From Cliona cf. orientalis (lineage: Eukaryota; Porifera; Demospongiae; Clionaida; Clionaidae), in the NCBI GenBank assembly GCA_963930775.1, contig OZ005690.1, positions 5,316,225 to 5,380,224 of the forward strand: a DNA stretch of 64,000 nucleotides. Direction: 5' to 3'. Below the pieces are notes generated by a model that was not told the DNA's origin, did not search any database, and saw nothing but the letters and a program-made list of their open reading frames with translations. Shown one piece after another: positions 48,501 through 63,694 of this stretch. Within the stretch, counting starts at the first letter, position 1, and every line of letters starts with the position of its first letter. The position numbers were made by a program, and so were the translations under genes.

Positions 48501-51101
48501 ACCTTTAGCCTGGGGTTGCTTGATGGTTTTTCCTCCCACCATCTCATGATCACCAGGATGAAACTTCAGATTTGTGCTTTGAACAGGAGATGCACCAAAT
48601 CCTATTGATTCTATAGTTGGGCATAATAATAATATTATTATAATAATATTATAACAGTTAATACAGAGTTACCCATGCATCCATGCAAAACCCTAGCTTG
48701 GCAACTTATCCATCAGCACTGCATGCATGTCAGCAGTATTATGCAACCAGGAATAAGTCTAGTACAAGTACTGCTGATTGCATCATGATAATTATATAAT
48801 ACAGAGCCACATGTTATATTTACAATGCTTGGAGTGTGCAACTATATGCATACACAGGTGTTCACATCAAAGGGAGGAACCGAAGGCAAGCCAGTATTGT
48901 TCAAAGCCACTTACTCACAATGACCTTTGCCACCCTGAATGGATTTTAGTTGTAGCTATAAACATGTAGTGCTCCCACCTGAACTGACAATAAAAGCTAG
49001 ACTAGCTATGATGATACACAATACTGTGTTACTGCTGTAAAACTTCCATCAATTATTGATTCCCATGACCCAATTTACACAAGTCAAAGGACCAATCATC
49101 TCTACAAGGTGTGGGATATGCTAATTGCCAATTAGAATCCCAGATGGACACAGCTACATAGGAGTATTGCACAATGTCATGTCTGTATCAGTAATAAGGA
49201 AACATCAATAGTATTACACTATACATGCAGGTTACATATCAGCTCAATAACTATAATGCAGTAGTTGAATGAAATCGTTAACTCACCATGCTGATAAGAT
49301 AGTAGACTTTGTGAAGTTATGTTTGATAGTGCGTGTTCATCCCGAATTCCTGAATCTGTGAAAGAGTTTACAATAATGGCTGAAACTGAAAGGTCTCGAT
49401 ATTAGAACAACAGTATTGCAGATCGATAATAATAATTATTATGATTTCTTATTGACCCGGAGCCATAAATAATAACAGTTATGGAGGCCACACACATGCA
49501 TACACGTTGTCGTACTGCTTGTGTACATATTATTATACTGCTACTATATATACAGCTATCACATAACGACCATGTAACCCTACAGAACTTTAAGTCAAAA
49601 CAGCAAAATAATATATTATTATGGTACTTATAGTAACTTAGGTGTGGTCAATATAATCTATAAAGGCATGTTACATATCATAGTCCATGGTGCCAAGCCT
49701 GAGTTCAGAGCAAAGAGCTGAGAGAGCTACATAATAATACTATTATTTAATTTATAGGTGCAATATGTTTACCGTAGTGTCCTGGGTGAGCGCCCATGCA
49801 TGAACTACATTTCATGGGATCAATGCAACCACCTCCATACAAAATTTATATCATAAGCCAAACTAACCCCTCCATCCAAGGAAATAAGAGTGTTAGTTTT
49901 ATGTGGAAATTGTGGAACATAAACCACAAACTCTTCATCATGTCTGACAATAATGCCAATCTCAACTCTGATTAGACAATATCATGATAAGATTCTGTCA
50001 CCGAACAATATAATACGCTGCATGTATGTATCAGATATACTGAGATTACAGGGTACAATAATATTATATGGCTTGCGAGACTAATTTAAAAATGTAAGTA
50101 CATTGTAGCTAATGGCCTAGAGCACCCCCACTTGGATACTCCAGTCGAAGTGTCTAACCTTAGACCTTTGATCTAGAAGCGCACGACGTGGCTTTTAATT
50201 AGCGCCGCGGTACATACCATCCTGGCTTTTCATCCATTAGATGTGGAGTACTTCTATTATAATATTATTAGTAACAGGTCGACATCTACAGGGGAGACAT
50301 TAACCCTATCATGAGATAACAACCCATGCACAAACTGATTAAAATGCATATCAAGCTCGAATTTGAGCTTGGGGTTCTTTTATGGCCATTGTGGACTGTA
50401 GCTAGCTTACCTATGTGGGGTCTGGGGGGGGGGGGGGGGGGGGGGGGGGGAGAGCATGCTCTTCGATTCAGCTTTGAACCTTAACTCATCTAGAGACACG
50501 AAATGATTTTCATGCCGCAATAACTGCCTCAAGTTCCGTGTTACATTGAAGTTTAACCGCTTGAGGGACAGCCTGGGAACAAGACTATCAATCAGGTATC
50601 GATTCATGCACGCATATATACAACATACCACTCTGGTTGGTTAAAATTAACTAATAGTTTACATAAAATAACCACACAGTGCAGCTGATCAGCATAGCTG
50701 TGAATATCATCAATAGTCATTATAACTAACTTAAGGGTTATTTTTGCAGCTCTTTGGTGGACGGCAAGAAATTGCCACAACTCTAGTCACAGTCTGATTC
50801 GTTCAAATCCCCTGGCTATAGCCTTGGGCCTGGATATAAGTCACTATAATCACTTGTGACAGACAGCCTGGGCTGTTTATCATTAATTTTCAGCACTGAT
50901 GGTACAGTGGCCAAACTCAATAGTTGTGGTTACAGTATAAACACCCACATCATAGTAAACGATAATAATTATTATGTACCTCCGTGCGATCATCATGAAA
51001 CTTGTGATTGCAACCGTGAACGTGAATCAAGTTCAAGTTACTGTGTTGAATCATGACTCTCATAATCTCCCGGACTTACCAGCTGAACCAGTAGTATTCA
51101 T
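42528..51101 (-). CDS. Three death-like domains plus C-terminal protein kinase, copy B, 7 exons
   Basis: Exons: 51080-51101, 49287-49355, 48503-48610, 47986-48261, 47626-47907, 45819-46091, 42528-43453, giving 651 residues. Intron phases are all 1, as in copy A. Exon 1 is two codons shorter (MNTTGSA) and the kinase exon four codons longer (a KK insertion near the alphaC helix and a longer loop before SPLMLKEK). Death-like modules are one per exon. Kinase motifs GHGAYGSV, AAKRL, HGDLTATN, IGDFGNAR and SYTAPEVF are all kept, so both paralogs look active. The donor after death domain 2 is GTTAGC, stronger than the GTTGGC of copy A. Probably a cytosolic signalling kinase recruited through homotypic death-domain contacts. 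Partners are unknown. Confidence 0.88.
43689..44035. mobile_element. MITE with long inverted repeats, second copy
   Basis: Same family as 29963-30290 (GGAGGGAGAGTATCCTACTTC arms). TGCCAG flanks both sides (43683-43688 and 44036-44041). The empty site is intact in copy A near 17050, so it inserted after the segmental duplication. Confidence 0.9.
44500..45290. repeat. Cluster of a short motif in both orientations, intron 6 of DD-kinase B
   Basis: The motif CACATAAAATCTTCCCATGA, or its reverse complement, recurs with variation at about 44529, 44590, 44830, 45004, 45225 and 45262. A TAGC tetranucleotide run (44566-44590) and a C tract (44778-44795) lie among the copies. A few copies occur in copy A at 17403 and 19420-19480. 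Confidence 0.65.
46837..47383. mobile_element. Foldback element with about 120-bp broken inverted arms
   Basis: The outer arms share ACAGGAGCGCATGATAA and ATGAAGAGGA. The inner arms share CAGACGAGTCAGCAATTTTT and TGGACA-GAGAAGCTA blocks in inverted order. Copy A has a 170-bp MITE at the corresponding place instead. The frame at 46610-46948 runs into this element and is not a gene. Confidence 0.8.
50277..50590. repeat. Segment inverted relative to copy A
   Basis: Reverse complement of 24505-24778 between collinear flanks. It contains a G tract (about 50427-50450) and ends CTTGAGGGACAGCCTGGGAA. Confidence 0.8.
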
Positions 51102-51700
51102 CTTCTTATTCGGGAGTCAGTAGCTTCACGAACGGTGCGTATTTAGGCCTAAAACGATGTGCGGGGTTGCGATCAATTGTCTGCCAGTGCTAGCAGCCAC
51201 TAATTATGGGTGGGTCAGCCAATTAGCTTTTTTATGTGGCAAAGTGAGTTCCTGTGTGATAATCGGATTAGTGGGGAGCTTGCTGCAATTTACAGCGCGC
51301 TTTTTGGCGACCTTTACCTATCACCACTGATTTGTTGAGGTGGCTGGCACCCCACCCGGACTACTGTCAGACATGGGACGAGCTGAATGGCTGATTCCTG
51401 CTGTGAAAGAGGCAAGTTTCTGTGTGGGTACAGACTAACCCTGCCATAAAGACGCTGGAGATTAACCCTGCTAACCATCACCTAGCTAGCCCCTGACCCC
51501 TCTCTGATATTCTTCCATAATAAATTATGTTCTTTATAGGACATTCCCCAATCTTAGGATTGCTTGCACTGAGGGGTATGGGTATTGGGAATAATCATAA
51601 TGCATTTATTGGGGGTACTGAACCACTTTTGGTTTCTTACTTGGGGGGGGGGGGGGGGGGGGGGGGGGGTGGGGGACTGATAGTATGTATTAATAATAAC

Positions 51701-52466
51701 AGTCTCATAAGCCACACCTTTCAATCTCCGAGAGAAAGAGGGTCTGATAACTTTGTGTACATCAAGTTGTATATGCTCCAAGATGCTGGAGTGACCAATC
51801 ACATAACAGCTTTTCAGTGTTACCATAGTCACGTGCACGTGCAATAACCACGCATGCATGTTATTAAACATCGCACGCCTATATAGCCTCGTCCCCAGAC
51901 CCCTCCTTCAAGGAGGGAAAGTATAATAGTCTCGTCCCCAGACCCCACCTTCGAGGAGGGAAAAGGGTCTGGTGAACTTTGCCTGAATCCTCGGTTCTCG
52001 CTCTATGGCACGCACTGACATGGCCATGCAAAGCTTGGTTTCTGATTGGTCGCTATGGCTGCATTTGCATGTGATCGTAACCGGCGATAAAACAAATCTT
52101 GAACCTGATTGGTCAGCGAAATTAAATAGCTTATACAGCTATACAACAATGTTGCATATATTCCTGCAGTAAGTTTGTCATATTATGACTGAGCAGAACT
52201 GTGATCTCATTGGCGCGTGGAAATTCCTCAGCACAGGCCCAAGGATTCCGGTCAAGTTAACCAGACCCTTTTCCTCGTTGGAGGTGGGGTCTGGGGATGA
52301 CACTGGGGCCTATATGAATGATAGACAAGCGTGTGCCATGCAATCTAAACTTAACGTGACATCACATAAAATGGTCCATTATTGCATTCCAGTAGCACAA
52401 CTCGATGTACATGAAGTTACCAGACCCTCTTTCTCTCGGAGATTGAAGGGTGTGGCTTGCGAGACT
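51701..52466. mobile_element. 766-bp MITE with about 70-bp inverted repeats and 9-bp target duplication
   Basis: The left end AGTCTCATAAGCCACACC is mirrored by the right end AGTCTCGCAAGCCACACC, with arms extending through ATCTCCGAGAGAAAGAGGGT. AATAATAAC stands on both sides. A 9-bp duplication suggests a Mutator-like mover. A second element is nested at 51929-52301. Absent from copy A. Confidence 0.9.
51929..52301. mobile_element. MITE of the GTCTCGTCCCCAGACCC family, nested
   Basis: Inverted ends GTCTCGTCCCCAGACCCCAC and the mirror of GTGGGGTCTGGGGATGAC. A sister copy is at 58703-59058 inside a LIPT1 intron, with matching interior (AAGCTTGATTCTGATCGGTC-like). A partial left end is repeated just before it at 51885. 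Confidence 0.85.
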
Positions 52467-52519
52467 AATAATAACATAATTTTTGGGACGATTTATATTA
52501 TTGGCAGTAAATGGATATC

Positions 52520-52765
52520 CTTGATTGTGGGAGGAGCTTGGTGCAGTGGTTCAGGTGTTTGGCTCGATCATAATCCTAGGGTTATGAGTTTGATTCCCAC
52601 CTGGGCCTTGCTGTTACATGTATGACTTTGAGCAAATCACTTAATCCCCATTGCTCCAGTATGCCTAGCCAGTGGTAATTCTTAGCAATCTACTTTTGAT
52701 TCCAAGCCTGGATTCAGGAAAGAAATTATGCCAAACTCACCGATTAATTATCCTCTGCATACCTT
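52520..52765 (+). mobile_element. tRNA-derived SINE, copy B
   Basis: Orthologous to 26672-26890. The central motif is better preserved here (GACTTTGAGCAAATCACTTA). The B-box-like GAGTTTGATTCC is retained. Confidence 0.75.
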
Positions 52766-52766
52766 A

Positions 52767-53121
52767 GGCCACACCAAATGAAACTTTAGTTTCCCGTCCA
52801 CTGCCCGCCCCTTGCTGAGGGAGCCGCCTGTTTTCTTTATTATTGCATCATTATTTATTAACAAAAACAATGCTACTGACTAACGTTAGTGTACATAATA
52901 ATAATGGTACTAATCGTCGCATCGGACAATCCTGAAGTCTGATGATGATTGGCAAAGTTTGACAAGTAGCTGCTGCTTCTTCGATTCGGTAAGGTCAATA
53001 AGGTCAATGAATGTTAATGACATTCATAACAATTTTAATGAGGTAATACATAATACTAATACACCGCCCACCTTTTGCAATTATGGGTGGACGGGAAACT
53101 TAAATCTCGTTTGGTGTGGCC
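52767..53121. mobile_element. PIF/Harbinger-like MITE, copy B only
   Basis: Inverted ends GGCCACACCAAATGAAAC and the mirror of TTTGGTGTGGCC, arms about 35 bases including GTTTCCCGTCCAC. TTA flanks both sides. The empty site is at about 26893 in copy A. Confidence 0.88.
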
Positions 53122-53175
53122 TTAAGGACACTTGTTTGTGGGTATTAAAAAACTTTTCAACATAACAAAATTAAT

Positions 53176-53635
53176 ACCGTATAGCGGGTACTTTTCGTGG
53201 GTATTAATATTCGTGGAAAGTCCGAAAAGGCCCCCAAAATTAATTTTCGTGGTTTTAAATTTCGTGGCAGCTATCAGTTCAGGGTGTGGCACCCGGCACA
53301 CGCAATGATGTAATCGATACACACGCTCGATCTCGCTCGCAATCTTCTTTATTACTACTACAAATACTCAAACAAATAGCATGAGATAGAAGAATATTAG
53401 TGTCTAAGATGCTATCAGCTGGATGACAGTGACTACTGTCACTTGCAAACACTAAGAATGTTTATAATAGCTTCGCTGCCATGATGCTTAGTGTTTATGG
53501 CCACGCCCATCATCACGGACTCATATCACCGGTACCATAGGCATTAATTTTCGTGGGTAGAAATTTTCGTGACTGCCAAGTCAACCACAAAAATAACGAA
53601 AATTAGCACCCCACGAAAATTACCCGCCATACGGT
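53176..53635. mobile_element. 460-bp MITE nested in an older repeat
   Basis: Inverted ends ACCGTATAGCGGGTACTTTT and the mirror of ACCCGCCATACGGT, flanked by ATTAAT. It splits an older element (53127-53710, ends like TTTGTGGGTA and TACCCGCAAA) that is uninterrupted in copy A at about 26890-27075. Confidence 0.88.
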
Positions 53636-54070
53636 ATTAATTTTGAAAACTCACCAAAATGAGTACCCACTAAACACACTATTTCTGAAATCCGCTAAAA
53701 CTTGTACCCGCAAAATTTAATAATTGTAGCCCTAAGGCAATGCATAGAGTGTCCCAGCCTGGTCATTGTGGACCAGGGGCTTGGCCATGCTAGTGGCAGT
53801 CTCTCTCAGTCTGTGTATATGAACTGTGTGTGTCCGTGTGTTGCATGTATGCAAGAGAGTTGTGATTGGCTAGCAACCAAAGCTTTGTGGCAATTATCTG
53901 CTGAGACATAATTATTAGGATAGCCTGATGATGAAAGGGGATCATGGAGAAACAAATCAGTTCTTAATTTGGGTGCACTAGACCATGCATCATGATCGAG
54001 TGCATTGTAAGTACTATGGGCATGTATTTCAGTGTGCATGTACACATGTACATGTATGTGTAGTACAAAT

Positions 54071-54247
54071 ACCGTAGTTAATTGAATACAACATGCATAT
54101 GATCCAATTTAACATAAGAAATATTTTTAAATTACGAATTCTCATAACGTGTTTTATGGAGTGGTTGACCACCTTTACCAGAAAAGCACATGTTTTTCAA
54201 AATTGAATTTTTTTTCTTTCCATATGTAGTATTAAATTAAGTACAGT
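54071..54247. mobile_element. 170-bp MITE family, copy 3 of 5
   Basis: Reverse orientation. Ends ACCGTAGTTAATTGAATA and the mirror of TTAAATTAAGTACAGT. Not present at the matching place in copy A (about 27420), so it inserted after the duplication. Confidence 0.8.
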
Positions 54248-54528
54248 ACTATGTATACAGTATAATTAAAATAATTTTGTGGTACATTATATAGTGGCCC
54301 TCCTATGCTGGAAGTCCCCCACCCCCAAGAGCGTGAACCAAGAACAATCTGTATGTGTAGACATGTCCCAATTTAATAAAATCCTCATAAAATACACAGA
54401 ACAGACAGAACATCAATAATTGAATTTACTGAGTGCAGATGTAAAATACCTTATTATTAATACTAAGTCTTGCTCGATCTGTAACTCATCTACATTAATT
54501 ATGTATACACACACACTGGTAATTTCAG

Positions 54529-59701
<5,173 letters not shown>

Positions 59702-60208
59702 TACTTTTTGTTTTTCTTGTATGTGTTGAAAATTGAATTATTATTTATTTTATTAATTATGCTGGGGACTGGGGACAATTATAATAAGAAAATGATTGAA
59801 ATTTGAGGGAGGTGGAATTAATAATTATTACACTGATCATTATAGCTCTAGGCCTCTGTACGTAGACCACACCCCTTGCGAGCTCTGCAGTTCTAAGTTC
59901 ACATCGAGTTTTCATCAATAAAAATTTGATCAATGTGTTTGTTCATAACATGATATAGTGTGGAATGGAATGGAATCACAGACTCAGCAGATATGGTAGG
60001 TTAAAACACACTCAACAACAGATCATAAATAAAATACATGACCTACTATACATAATAATAATATCATTATCGTCTACGATGACATACTCTAAAATTCAGT
60101 TTAATGCAATACGCTAAAATTTTCACAGGCCTAATCATAGTATGTTTAGGGTGCTCAATAGCTTGAGTCTGTACTGCACACAACTTACTACTTCAACTTA
60201 GACCTATT
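59702..60208. other. Convergent 3' ends of LIPT1 and the minus-strand RING-TRAF gene
   Basis: AT-rich with no gene. AATAAA at about 59920 (plus) could end LIPT1, and an ATTAAA on the minus strand near 60098 could end the RING-TRAF gene. Confidence 0.5.
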
Positions 60209-62263
60209 TTAACAATTTGCTTCTCTAAGACACAACTTCTGTCCATGTAGTCTGAGCCCCGCCCCCTTTCCCTTGGCCATAGCCCGGCCGATAGCCCCAC
60301 TCTCCTCAAACACAAGCACGGCTTCACCAGTCTTCAAGTTGAGGCTCACTCCATTGACTCGACCAAAGGGGCCAAATAGACTTTTCAGTTTTTGTTCGTT
60401 GACGTTGGGCGGCAGATTACTAATGACAAGAGACTTGCTATCATGTGAGGATGTGGGCGAAATAATTTGCACTGCCGCAGATGACGATGTTGGTGATACC
60501 TGCGTCGTTACACTCGAGTGCGGAGAGCTACTTTCGCCGAGCAGCTTTCGTAGTCTTTCGATTTCTTGATCCTTCTCTTCGATCTCACGATTTGCATCTT
60601 CCAGTAACTCCAAGAGTGACTCATTGTCTTGTTGTATCGAGATATTCATGTCTTGGAGACAGTGCACCTCAAATGCCAAGTCAGTAAATTCCTCCTTTAA
60701 GCTGTCGTTCTCGTCTTGAACCTCACAGAATTTCTTCGTGAGTAGAGAGATATGATCCATCACTCCGTCTTGGATGTGTGATGTCATCTGTGCTCGAGGT
60801 AGCCGTACCTCACAACCAAAGTGGGCCAAGTCACACTGCACGACAGTCTGAGGACAGTCGCAAGCCAGGTGCTTGCTCAGGTCGCTGCGTTTCAGTTCCT
60901 CCTCACAGCCGTTTGGACATTTGACAGGATATGCAGGACACTCGGGCCAATGTTCCTCCGACACTTTGTGGTAACTGGCCGAGAAATTGTTACAGTACTC
61001 ACAAGTATACTTCTCACCGGAGCAACGGATGTTGTGCATCTTGAACTGGTGTCGCTGAATCATCTTCTCGCAGTGGGAGCACTTCAACGTGACGTAGCCA
61101 CACCCCTCCAGACGCTTCTCCGAATTGCCGCTACACTCGGCGTTCAGGTGCTCATCGAGTTTTAACAGCTCGCCTGTCCACTCGCATCCGTCTTCTTTGT
61201 GCTTACAGTAGATCTCCTTCTGGCCCAGCATCCTCTGTAGCTGCTTGTCGGGGAATGTCTTGAAGCTCTTGTTGCAGAGCGGGCATGGTTTGTGGTCCTC
61301 TTTGACCGTCTCGATGCACGATTTACAGAATCGGTAGCCACAGCAGTCGACTAGGAAAGGCTCTCGTAGTACGCTGAGGCAAATGGAGCACTCCGTTTGC
61401 ACTTCGGAGGAGAATGGAGTAACGAATTGGCACTCGTAACCACCAGTGAGTCGGGCGGGGGGTGACGGTGCACTCCTCATCTGTCGCACCAGAGCACGCA
61501 TGATGTAAGTATCATCACCGTCGGAATCGTAGTCATCTGAGAGTTCGTAGGGGTCGTACTCAAGATGATGGAAGTAGTCCATATCGTAATCTTCATCGTC
61601 ATAAAAGGGCGGTGACCATCCATCATGCCATCTGTCCATACCAGAGTAGGCCGCTCTCCGACTGAATGGAGGCGACATTGCCATGGAGTAGACTGGTGTG
61701 GGTGGACGAGGGTGAACGCCAGAACGAGAGCGCTCACGACCGGGACGATCGGTGGAGCGAGCACCTGTTGCCGTGTCGGGGGAACCTCGGTGAGGGGGTG
61801 CCTGCCTGGCGTCACTCGTTCGAGAGCTCCTGCTGATCGTATTGTTAACAGGCTCACTGAGCCGTATTGGTTGTTGTGTGGCATACCTGGGCGGAGCCAG
61901 GGGTAGGCTGGGTAAATTTCCACCACCGGGGCCTGGTAGACCTGGGAGCACCCGGGGGCGAGTATGATTCCCCGTGCCCGGGTAACCAAATTGAACGGGT
62001 CTGATAGGCGGGCGCGGTAGAAGGGCAGGTCTTTGTTGGGGACGAGGTGGGAAGTCCACAAAGGCTGAAGGCCCACCAGGCATAGGTCCATAGAGGGAAG
62101 TCTGCAAGGGATGTCGCTGACCATGACCGCGTTCACGGGTGCTTGGACCTACGGTAGGCACGACGAAAATGGAACCAGTTTGCTGGGCTGCTGAAGGGGC
62201 GACAAAGAGTGGCGGTGGAGCCCACGGGGGCCCTGAAGGAGACCATCCAGACGCCATAGACAT
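60209..62263 (-). CDS. RING / TRAF zinc finger / coiled coil / RRM-like protein
   Basis: An intronless frame of 684 residues from the ATG at 62263 (MSMASGW). The frame stays open to an ATG at 62422, but a TATA-like TATATATA at 62403-62411 makes the inner start likelier. Order: Pro/Arg-rich disordered region, an Asp/Tyr-rich acidic stretch (YDDEDYDMDYF), RING at about 290-326 (CSICL, CCGYRFCKSC, CPLC), TRAF-type zinc fingers at about 340-500 (CKHKEDGCEWTG, CEYCNNFSA, CPNGCEEELKRSDLSKHLA), coiled coil at about 512-577, Ser-rich linker, and an RRM-like fold at about 610-684 (LVISNLPPN, FGPFGRVNGV, TGEAVLVFEE). The expected C-terminal MATH domain is absent. The aromatic RNA-contact positions of RNP1 and RNP2 are mostly replaced, so RNA binding is doubtful. 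Likely a ubiquitin ligase or scaffold. Confidence 0.9.
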   Translation of the reverse strand: MSMASGWSPSGPPWAPPPLFVAPSAAQQTGSIFVVPTVGPSTRERGHGQRHPLQTSLYGPMPGGPSAFVDFPPRPQQRPALLPRPPIRPVQFGYPGTGNHTRPRVLPGLPGPGGGNLPSLPLAPPRYATQQPIRLSEPVNNTISRSSRTSDARQAPPHRGSPDTATGARSTDRPGRERSRSGVHPRPPTPVYSMAMSPPFSRRAAYSGMDRWHDGWSPPFYDDEDYDMDYFHHLEYDPYELSDDYDSDGDDTYIMRALVRQMRSAPSPPARLTGGYECQFVTPFSSEVQTECSICLSVLREPFLVDCCGYRFCKSCIETVKEDHKPCPLCNKSFKTFPDKQLQRMLGQKEIYCKHKEDGCEWTGELLKLDEHLNAECSGNSEKRLEGCGYVTLKCSHCEKMIQRHQFKMHNIRCSGEKYTCEYCNNFSASYHKVSEEHWPECPAYPVKCPNGCEEELKRSDLSKHLACDCPQTVVQCDLAHFGCEVRLPRAQMTSHIQDGVMDHISLLTKKFCEVQDENDSLKEEFTDLAFEVHCLQDMNISIQQDNESLLELLEDANREIEEKDQEIERLRKLLGESSSPHSSVTTQVSPTSSSAAVQIISPTSSHDSKSLVISNLPPNVNEQKLKSLFGPFGRVNGVSLNLKTGEAVLVFEESGAIGRAMAKGKGAGLRLHGQKLCLREANC

Positions 62264-62545
62264 ACACAAAGCCTCGTGCTGCCAAGTCAGCAAATCATTG
62301 ATTGCCCATAGGTCAAAGGTCAAATCGCGCATGCGCATTAAGTCGAGAGCAAGAGCTGTACAATTAGTATAATTTGTACATAATGATGTACATGATGTAC
62401 ATGTATATATACTACAAGGCATTTAATATTGTAGGTCCATATCACGAGACTTAGCTTTTTATGCTATAGCTACCGGTGCGATCACACACTGGAGTGAATT
62501 CAGACGTCAGACCGGGGCCTTATTCAAGTTATTGATCAAGAACGA
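62264..62545. promoter_or_regulatory. Shared divergent promoter of two RING-TRAF-RRM genes
   Basis: Only 282 bases separate the likely start codons of the head-to-head pair. It contains a TATATATA (62403-62411) placed for the minus-strand gene. A GC-richer stretch with CAGACGTCAGACCGG at about 62501 includes a GACGTC core of the CRE/ATF type. Co-regulation of both genes is inferred. Confidence 0.6.
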
Positions 62546-63634
62546 ATGGCCAGCATCAGTGGATATTCGTGCCAGTTCGTGGAGGCCATTCCTAAGGAGC
62601 TACAGACGGAATGTTCTATCTGTCTACATACGGTGAGGGACCCATGCATGGTCGACTGCTGTGGCTATCGGTTCTGTAAAGAGTGCATCATGCCTCTGTA
62701 TCGCAAATGGGCCAGAAAGTGTCCTCTATGCAACTGTACTTTTTCGACTGTCGTTCCAGATAAACTGCTTTTGAGGACTCTCAATGATAAGGATGTGTAC
62801 TGTACACATAAAGAGGCCGGCTGTGACTGGACTGGCAAACTTATTACCCTTGACGAGCACTTGAATGCCATACCTGACCTGGAAAAGCGTATGGAAGGCT
62901 GTTCAGTTCAAAGTCTAAAGTGTAGCTACTGTGATGATTCTTTCAAGCGAAGTGATATGGTGGATCACGAGTCGAAGTGTCCTCGCCGACCAATTACGTG
63001 CATACACTGTGAGACGTTCAGTGCACCAAAAGCCGATATGGAGGATCATTGGAAACAGTGTAAAGGCTACCCTGTACAGTGTGAGAACACTTGTGGAGAA
63101 ACAATAAAGCGGGATAAAATGGCCGAGCACTTAAAGGAGCACTGCCCCCTCACTGTGATCAACTGTGAATACTGTTGTGGTGGGTGTGATGTGACTCTGC
63201 CTCGAAAAGAAATGGCAGCTCACATGGACCAAGCTGCAAAGGATCATCTCCAGTTAGTGACGAAGAAGCTGACCAAGCAAGAAGAAGAATTAGTATCCTT
63301 GAGAGCAAAGTTAGATTTAGTACAAAAGGAACTGACTCAGAAGGATGTGGACACAAGGCAGGAAATAACACGCAAGGATGATCAGCTTGCTTTCAAGGAT
63401 AAAACTATTGATTTATTGAAACGACTTTGTGATTTTCGTGATGATGAAGGGGAATCTGAAAACCAAGTGCTTGTTTCATATTTTGGGTTTGTTGAGGATG
63501 AAAATGTTATCAAGAGTGTATTTGGTAACTTTGGTCGTGTTGAACACATTGACTTTTATCCATCGAAGAGATTTGCAGTGGTTGAATTTGAAGAAAGTTA
63601 TTCTGTTGACCTCGTGTTAACAGTATCCATTTAA
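62546..63634 (+). CDS. RING / TRAF zinc finger / coiled coil / partial RRM protein
   Basis: A single open exon of 362 residues starting MASISGYSCQFVE. It shares GYxCQFV and QTECSICL with its divergent neighbour but lacks the long Pro-rich N-terminus. RING at residues 23-62 (CSICL, CCGYRFCKEC, CPLC), TRAF-type fingers at about 75-230 (CTHKEAGCDWTG, CIHCETFSA, CENTCGETIKRDKMAEHLK, CCGGCDVTLPRKEMAAHM), coiled coil at about 236-295. An RRM-like segment begins at about 305 (VLVSYFGFVEDENVIKSVFG, KRFAVVEFEES, closer to RNP1 than its partner). It stops at YSVDLVLTVSI, before the second helix and last strand, so the domain is incomplete unless a donor near the end joins an exon outside the window. 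A minisatellite starts about 60 bases after the stop. Confidence 0.88.
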   Translation: MASISGYSCQFVEAIPKELQTECSICLHTVRDPCMVDCCGYRFCKECIMPLYRKWARKCPLCNCTFSTVVPDKLLLRTLNDKDVYCTHKEAGCDWTGKLITLDEHLNAIPDLEKRMEGCSVQSLKCSYCDDSFKRSDMVDHESKCPRRPITCIHCETFSAPKADMEDHWKQCKGYPVQCENTCGETIKRDKMAEHLKEHCPLTVINCEYCCGGCDVTLPRKEMAAHMDQAAKDHLQLVTKKLTKQEEELVSLRAKLDLVQKELTQKDVDTRQEITRKDDQLAFKDKTIDLLKRLCDFRDDEGESENQVLVSYFGFVEDENVIKSVFGNFGRVEHIDFYPSKRFAVVEFEESYSVDLVLTVSI

Positions 63635-63694
63635 GATCCGGAATATTTTTTTTCCGGATTCTGTAAAAATTTACACTTTAATGAACCAAGGGTA

